This document shows, piece by piece, positions 7,088-11,066 of a DNA stretch of 11,066 nucleotides. Each line of letters starts with the position of its first letter. Position 1 is the stretch's first letter. The stretch comes from Deltaproteobacteria bacterium (GTDB lineage Bacteria; Desulfobacterota; Desulfarculia; Adiutricales; JAGVGV01): NCBI GenBank assembly GCA_020056895.1, contig JAGVGV010000494.1:1-11066 (forward strand), read 5' to 3'. The notes beneath the pieces were generated by a model. That model was given only the letters and a program-made list of their open reading frames with translations. It did no database searches and was not told where the DNA came from. The position numbers were made by a program, and so were the translations under genes.

Positions 7088-8247
7088 CGGGTCCCCCCCA
7101 GTTCGCCGCTCATCCACAGGTTCCCCAGGGTATAATCCTTTAGCCAATCCTTGAGTTTGTCCGGGTCCAACCGCTTCATTTCAGTGCCGTACCCATGGTT
7201 TTCGCACACCACGACCGACTGGGGTTGGTCGCCCAAAGCGGAGATCAGGAAATGGGAGTGGGTGGTGACGATCAACTGCGTCCGGCTGGCGGCGTCGATC
7301 ATCATTTCGGCCAGCAGATGCACCAAATCGGGATGAAGCCCCAGGTCCGGTTCTTCCAGGCAGATCAGCGGCGGCGGAGTTGGGTGGCCCAGAATGGCCA
7401 GCAGACAAAGAAACCGCAGGGTGCCGTCGGAGAGGCGATTGGACAATATGGGTTGTTTCAAATGCTTTTCATGGACGAAAATCATGGCCGTGCCGCCTCG
7501 GATCCGCACCCCCACGTCCTCGACGGCGTCGTATAGATTGCCCAGGTGTTTCTGGATCATCCGCTTGAATTCCGGCTGGGACATCAGATCATTCAGCACG
7601 ATGGGCAGGTTGGCGAAGTCGTCCTGGAGCACGTCTTCCATCAGGTCCGTGGACTGCGGCTGCCGAAGCGGCGTTTTCCGGCCCCATCGCCAATCCTGAT
7701 AGCATTGAATCCGGCCAAACTGTGTGCCGGCATAAGTGATTTCGGGATACTGGATTGGATCTTTCAACTGTGACAATATTGATTGTTGTTTTTTTATAAT
7801 TATAGGGAATAATTTACCAGAATTGCGAGAAATTGCTTCGGCATTCGCTTCACCAGCCTTGTAATTATAAAGAAAATATGATTTCGGAAAGTCAAGGCCT
7901 TCCAATGCTTCAACCATCAGATCAAATCGTTGATTTTCTTCTTTAAACTCCAACCGATACCGTAGCCCGACAGGTCCGTCAGGGTAATCCATTACCAATT
8001 CAATCTCGGCCTTGGGGCTCGTATCGCTCCCCTTCCAAAGCCATTCGGCGATGCCGCCGCCCTCGGCGATGGCTTCGGTTATACTGCGCGGGGTGCTTTT
8101 CAAAAGCTTGAATATTTCCAAAAAGTTGGATTTCCCCGAAGCGTTGGGACCAATGAGCACGTTGAGCGGTTCCAAGGGAAACGTTTCCGTTTCCGGCCCG
8201 AACGAAAGGATATTCCGAAGGCGTATGGAATGGATGAACGTGCTCAT
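7081..8247 (-). CDS. AAA_21/AAA15-type ABC ATPase (OLD/RecF-like), partner of DUF4276
   Basis: The protein has 388 residues. Its ABC-type ATPase parts are all visible: the N-terminal strand with IRLRNILSFGPE, Walker A GPNASGKSN (33-41), signature LSDGT (272-276), Walker B LICLEEPD (294-301, Glu298/Glu299), and an H-switch TTHSH (328-332). The C-terminus LWMSGELGGTRW is typical of ATPases paired with DUF4276. The region between Walker A and signature (about 60-265) is variable and probably a dimerisation or sensing insert. No transmembrane segment or nuclease domain is seen, so catalysis on a target would depend on the partner. The ATG has a strong GAGGTGGG Shine-Dalgarno 3 bases upstream and lies 18 bases after the guaB stop. 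The codons for roughly residues 90-170 are AT-rich, unlike all neighbours, which suggests transfer or mosaic origin. Family assignment is firm; the target is unknown. Confidence 0.93.
   Translation of the reverse strand: MSTFIHSIRLRNILSFGPETETFPLEPLNVLIGPNASGKSNFLEIFKLLKSTPRSITEAIAEGGGIAEWLWKGSDTSPKAEIELVMDYPDGPVGLRYRLEFKEENQRFDLMVEALEGLDFPKSYFLYNYKAGEANAEAISRNSGKLFPIIIKKQQSILSQLKDPIQYPEITYAGTQFGRIQCYQDWRWGRKTPLRQPQSTDLMEDVLQDDFANLPIVLNDLMSQPEFKRMIQKHLGNLYDAVEDVGVRIRGGTAMIFVHEKHLKQPILSNRLSDGTLRFLCLLAILGHPTPPPLICLEEPDLGLHPDLVHLLAEMMIDAASRTQLIVTTHSHFLISALGDQPQSVVVCENHGYGTEMKRLDPDKLKDWLKDYTLGNLWMSGELGGTRW
7741..7980. other. AT-rich island inside the ATPase gene
   Basis: By hand count this 240-base segment has 91 G+C (about 38%), with 18 of 60 in the first 60 bases, whereas a sampled 60-base stretch of guaB (8821-8880) has 42. 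It encodes the variable middle of the ATPase. It contains a perfect palindrome TATAATTATA (7795-7804), which places a consensus -10 hexamer on both strands, and a second minus-strand TATAAT (7864-7869). The nearest -35 matches are poor or badly spaced: TCGCAA at 18 bases for the first, TTGACT at 20 bases for the second. The reading frame is intact throughout. Confidence 0.75.
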
Positions 8248-8265
8248 GATCCCACCTCGGTACCT

Positions 8266-9741
8266 TTACAGTTGCTCCAGCCGGTAGTTGGGGGCCTCTT
8301 TGGTGATAATCACGTCGTGGACGTGGCTTTCCCGAAGGCCGGCGGCGGTGATGCGGGTGAACATGGACTTGGTCCGCAATTCCTCGATGTCCCGGCAGCC
8401 CACGTACCCCATCCCGGCCCGAAGGCCGCCGACCAATTGATACAGGCTGTCCGCCAGAGGGCCCCGGTACGGCACCCGGCCCACGATCCCTTCGGGCACC
8501 AGCTTGGATTCGGAAAGGGCTTCGGCTTTTTGGAAATACCGGTCCGAACTGCCTTCGCGCATGGCCTCGATGGACCCCATGCCCCGGTACACCTTATACG
8601 TCCGGCCTTGGAACAGGATTTTTTCGCCCGGGCTTTCTTCGGTGCCGGCGAATAGCGATCCGATCATCACCGCCTGGGCTCCGCCGGCGATGGCCTTGGT
8701 CACGTCGCCGGAAAACTTGATGCCGCCGTCGGCCAAAATGGGGATGCCGTGGGGCTGGGCGGCCTTGGCGCATTCGAAAATGGCCGTCATCTGCGGCACG
8801 CCCACGCCGGCCACCACCCGGGTGGTGCAGATGGACCCGGGGCCTACGCCCACTTTGACTCCGGACGCCCCGGCCTCGATGAGCGCCGTTGCGCCATCGC
8901 CCGTGGCCACGTTGCCGGCCACGATGGGCACGTTGGGGAAATGATGGTGGATGGCCCGGACCATCTGGAGCACGCCTTCGGAATGTCCGTGGGCCGAATC
9001 GACGGCGATCACGTCCACCTGATGATCCACCAGCATCTGAACCCGCTCCAGGGTATCGGCGCCGGTCCCCACCGCCGCGGCCACCCGCAATCGGCCCCGA
9101 TCATCCTTGCAGGCCATGGGGTACTGGCGGACTTTTTCGATATCCTTGATGGTGATCAGGCCCACCAGGCCGCCTTCGCCGTCCACTACCAGCAGTTTTT
9201 CGATGCGGTGCTGGTGAAGGAGTTCCTTGGACTCCTCGAGGGTGATCCCTTCCCGGGCGGTGACCAGGTTTTTCTTGGTCATCACTTCATGGACCGGCCG
9301 GTCGAAATCCTTTTCAAACCGAAGGTCCCGGTTGGTCACGATGCCGATCAGTTCCCGGCCTCGAGTCACCGGCACGCCCGAGATATGGTACTTGGACATG
9401 ATGGCCAACACGTCGCGGACCGGTTGATCCGGCCCCACGGTGACCGGGTCCACGATCATTCCGCTTTCGGACTTTTTGACCTTTTCCACTTCCACGGCCT
9501 GCCTTGGGGCCGGCATGTTCCGGTGGATCACGCCGATCCCGCCGTGGCGGGCCATGATGATGGCCGTTTCGGCTTCGGTCACGGTATCCATGGCCGCGCT
9601 GACCAGAGGGGTGTTCAGTTTGATTTCCGGCGTCAGCCAAGAGCTAACGTCCACCTCGGACGGCAGTACTGGGGAATGAGCGGGAACCAGCAGAAGATCG
9701 TCGAAGGTCAAGCCATCCCGCCACATACGTTTTTCATCCAT
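8266..9741 (-). CDS. guaB: IMP dehydrogenase
   Basis: The enzyme oxidises IMP to XMP with NAD+, the committed step to guanine nucleotides. At 491 residues it is a normal full-length bacterial IMPDH. The (beta/alpha)8 barrel is split by a CBS pair (about 93-150 and 154-208), the Bateman module that senses purine nucleotides. The catalytic loop GPGSICTTR holds Cys305. The mobile-flap dyad is Arg401-Tyr402 in SSDRYFQ, and KLVPEGIVGRVPY follows. NAD-side Asp248 and the IMP phosphate loop (ADGG, 337-340; GSLFAG, 361-366) are intact. The ATG at 9741 overlaps the end of the phosphatase gene by 8 bases and has AAAGGAG 11 bases upstream. Downstream one would expect guaA directly; instead two unrelated genes intervene. 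Regulation through nucleotide binding at the CBS pair is family knowledge. Confidence 0.99.
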   Translation of the reverse strand: MDEKRMWRDGLTFDDLLLVPAHSPVLPSEVDVSSWLTPEIKLNTPLVSAAMDTVTEAETAIIMARHGGIGVIHRNMPAPRQAVEVEKVKKSESGMIVDPVTVGPDQPVRDVLAIMSKYHISGVPVTRGRELIGIVTNRDLRFEKDFDRPVHEVMTKKNLVTAREGITLEESKELLHQHRIEKLLVVDGEGGLVGLITIKDIEKVRQYPMACKDDRGRLRVAAAVGTGADTLERVQMLVDHQVDVIAVDSAHGHSEGVLQMVRAIHHHFPNVPIVAGNVATGDGATALIEAGASGVKVGVGPGSICTTRVVAGVGVPQMTAIFECAKAAQPHGIPILADGGIKFSGDVTKAIAGGAQAVMIGSLFAGTEESPGEKILFQGRTYKVYRGMGSIEAMREGSSDRYFQKAEALSESKLVPEGIVGRVPYRGPLADSLYQLVGGLRAGMGYVGCRDIEELRTKSMFTRITAAGLRESHVHDVIITKEAPNYRLEQL

Positions 9742-10696
9742 GATGATCGATGCTCCTTTGTCCGGCGGCGGCCAGCCAGATGCCTTCCAAAAGGCCGGCG
9801 TCCGATACCACCAGTTGCTGGGCCGAAAACCAATCCAACACCTCCAGGACCACCGCCGCTCCGGCCACGATGATGTCGGCCCGGTCCTCGGGGAGCCCCG
9901 GCATCCGTTTCCGGCCGGCCAGGGGGAGGGTTTGGAGTTCCTTGAACAGCGCCTCGAGGGACCCCCGGGAGGCGCGATAATTATTGATCCGGTCCGGATC
10001 GTATTCAGTCAGCGACAAAAGCATGGCCGCCAAGGTGGTCACCGTGCCGGCCGTACCCACCAGCGCCGGGCCGGGAGAAAACGATGGCGGCAGGTCCTCG
10101 TCCAGCCGCCGGCGGATATCCTGGCGAAGCGCGGCCATTTCCTCGGGCGTTGGAGGATCGTGGCGCAAAAAAGATTCGGTCAGCCCGACCGATCCCAAGG
10201 CCAGGCTGACCGCCGTATTCATCGCCATCCCCCGGGTTTGGACGAATTCCGTGCTCCGTCCGCCCAGATCGAAAATCACGGCCCGGTCCGGCAAAGGGGC
10301 TAAAACGGTCAGCACGCCGGCGGCCGTGGTCCGGGCTTCCTCGGGACCGGTCAAAAGATGGGTTTCGAATCCGAATTCCCGTTGAATGCGGTGCAAAAAG
10401 GCTGGTCCGTCCGAGGCCAGCCGGGCGGCCATGGTCGCGCCTAGAAGCGAATTTTCCGCTCCATACCCGGCGATGATCCCGCGGTACCGATCCAGAGCGG
10501 CCAAAGTCCGATCCACCGCCGGGGCCGCCAGGGGCCGTCCGGGAATCAGCCCTTCGGCCAACCGGGTGGTTTCCTGGGCCGCGTGGAGCCTCTGGAGGCC
10601 CTGGGGCTTCAAGACGGCCACCAACAGCCGGACGGTGTTGGAACCAAGATCGATGGCGGCGTGGATCCGGGCCGGGATCGGGTTGGCGCTGGACAT
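9734..10696 (-). CDS. Ppx/GppA family phosphatase (exopolyphosphatase or pppGpp phosphatase)
   Basis: The protein has 320 residues from ATG at 10696. It has the ASKHA/sugar-kinase-like fold motifs of the Ppx/GppA family: AIDLGSNT (14-21, phosphate 1), TGPEEA with the catalytic glutamate region (116-121), VIFDLGGRSTE (140-150, phosphate 2), GTAGTVTTLA (214-223), and VSDAGLLEG (297-305). It is the short form without the C-terminal HD-like domain of E. coli Ppx and GppA (about 500 residues), as is common outside Enterobacteria. It could hydrolyse polyphosphate ends or convert pppGpp to ppGpp; sequence alone does not separate these. An upstream TTG at 10705 would abut the Shine-Dalgarno with no spacing, so I chose the ATG, which has AAAGG 9 bases upstream (10706-10710). 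The end overlaps guaB by 8 bases, putting it first in the guanine nucleotide operon. Confidence 0.92.
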   Translation of the reverse strand: MSSANPIPARIHAAIDLGSNTVRLLVAVLKPQGLQRLHAAQETTRLAEGLIPGRPLAAPAVDRTLAALDRYRGIIAGYGAENSLLGATMAARLASDGPAFLHRIQREFGFETHLLTGPEEARTTAAGVLTVLAPLPDRAVIFDLGGRSTEFVQTRGMAMNTAVSLALGSVGLTESFLRHDPPTPEEMAALRQDIRRRLDEDLPPSFSPGPALVGTAGTVTTLAAMLLSLTEYDPDRINNYRASRGSLEALFKELQTLPLAGRKRMPGLPEDRADIIVAGAAVVLEVLDWFSAQQLVVSDAGLLEGIWLAAAGQRSIDHHG

Positions 10697-10799
10697 GAAC
10701 GGCAACCTTTGGGTTCATGGGAGAAAAGTGTTCCCCCGTCGTTTGGCCGGTAAAAACCAAATCCATGATCTTGGGGGTACATCCCAGGTTGCCCCCACC

Positions 10800-10828
10800 A
10801 TATGGACCAATCGGCCCCGGTTTGTCAA
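10800..10828 (-). promoter_or_regulatory. Candidate sigma-70 promoter for the phosphatase-guaB operon
   Basis: On the minus strand a perfect TTGACA (10828-10823) is followed after 17 bases by CCATAT (10805-10800), a weak -10; a TATGGT further on would need a 20-base spacer. Transcription would begin near 10793 and give a leader of about 97 bases before the phosphatase ATG. The strong -35 and the position just upstream of the first gene are the support; the poor -10 is the weakness. Confidence 0.38.
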
Positions 10829-10843
10829 TGGTCGTCCGAGGAA

Positions 10844-10873
10844 TTGACGGCGTTCATTGAATAATTCAATAAT
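10844..10873 (+). promoter_or_regulatory. Candidate divergent plus-strand promoter
   Basis: TTGACG (10844-10849) and AATAAT (10868-10873) are separated by 18 bases, matching 5 of 6 positions at each box. It points away from the gua operon toward the right edge, where a short frame starting at 11002 remains open. A perfect palindrome fills most of the spacer. Confidence 0.35.
10856..10870. repeat. Perfect 15-base inverted repeat, possible operator
   Basis: ATTGAAT and ATTCAAT flank a single central A, giving 7-base perfect arms. The site lies between the -35 and -10 of the plus-strand promoter candidate and about 28 bases upstream of the minus-strand -35. A dimeric repressor bound here could block the plus-strand promoter. 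AT-rich palindromes this short can arise by chance. Confidence 0.4.
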
Positions 10874-11066
10874 TTTCCGCTGTTGGGCTATCCTGAGCCG
10901 GACCGTGACTTCTCCGCGAACCCGTTGTTTTTATTGGAGCCCTCCTGTATGCTGAGCATCAAACTCATGGATTCCGGGATGATTCGGCCCTCCTTGAACC
11001 CATGACCTCAAAGACGCCTGAACCAACCACCCGCGAGGCCTCACTCCATGCCCCTGGAACAGGGAC

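Larger units (their letters stand above)
10697..11066. other. Gene-poor upstream region
   Basis: I see no convincing gene in these 370 bases. On the minus strand they hold the presumed promoter and leader of the phosphatase-gua operon, including a possible 6-bp hairpin pairing 10772-10777 with 10792-10797 near the presumed 5' end. On the plus strand there is a candidate divergent promoter with a palindrome, then an 18-codon ORF (ATG at 10949, GGAG nine bases before) whose TGA overlaps the ATG at 11002 of a frame open to the window edge (21 codons, MTSKTPEPTTRE start). Neither short frame resembles a family I know. A minus-strand frame is also open from the right edge to about 10936. These could be chance, a real divergent gene start, or part of a dispersed repeat. 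Confidence 0.6.

Noticed and set aside
10005..10766. 253-codon minus-strand frame overlapping the phosphatase gene
   Set aside because: It runs in another frame over a gene with clear Ppx/GppA motifs, and its own translation is Arg/Gly/Pro-rich without motifs.
1..11066. tRNA or rRNA genes, CRISPR array, insertion sequence or attachment site
   Set aside because: I saw no cloverleaf-like segments, regularly spaced repeats, transposase or integrase motifs. The ATPase-DUF4276 pair is not flanked by inverted or direct repeats that I could detect by eye.

Overview
The window is a GC-rich (roughly 60-70% in sampled gene segments) stretch of a Gram-negative bacterial chromosome. Every gene I can support lies on the minus strand, so transcription runs from right to left. 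A GT9 (heptosyltransferase-type) enzyme implies lipopolysaccharide. The gene order guaB-guaA-dnaE and a secreted PAN/apple-domain protein with a conserved 'CCVSG' ending suggest a deltaproteobacterium (Desulfobacterota). That assignment is inference from gene content, not a computed placement.

Layout in order of transcription. Positions 11066-10697 are a gene-free leader region holding a candidate promoter for the minus-strand genes, a candidate divergent plus-strand promoter and a perfect short palindrome. Next come a short Ppx/GppA-family phosphatase (10696-9734), guaB for IMP dehydrogenase (9741-8266), an AAA_21/AAA15-type ABC ATPase (8247-7081), a DUF4276-type protein with TOPRIM-like acidic motifs (7087-6452), guaA for GMP synthase (6455-4911), dnaE for the replicative polymerase alpha subunit (4903-1415), a secreted protein with two PAN domains (1356-829), a Trm112-family zinc-ribbon protein (750-580), and the N-terminal 176 codons of a GT9 glycosyltransferase that runs off the left edge (528-1).

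From the phosphatase to dnaE the genes overlap or sit within 18 bases of each other, so they look like one operon. Its housekeeping logic is guanine nucleotide supply: guaB makes XMP, guaA makes GMP, and a Ppx/GppA enzyme may act on polyphosphate or pppGpp. Replication (dnaE) and envelope genes follow.

The main surprise is the two-gene ATPase + DUF4276 cassette wedged between guaB and guaA. Its architecture (ABC-type ATPase followed by a small TOPRIM-like protein) matches the logic of nucleic-acid conflict/anti-phage systems such as PARIS and OLD-type modules. The middle of the ATPase gene is strikingly AT-rich (about 38% GC over 240 bases). The cassette's last gene shares an ATGA junction with guaA, which ties it to an essential biosynthetic gene. 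I propose this as a candidate defence island of minimal size embedded in a core operon; the defence role is inference.
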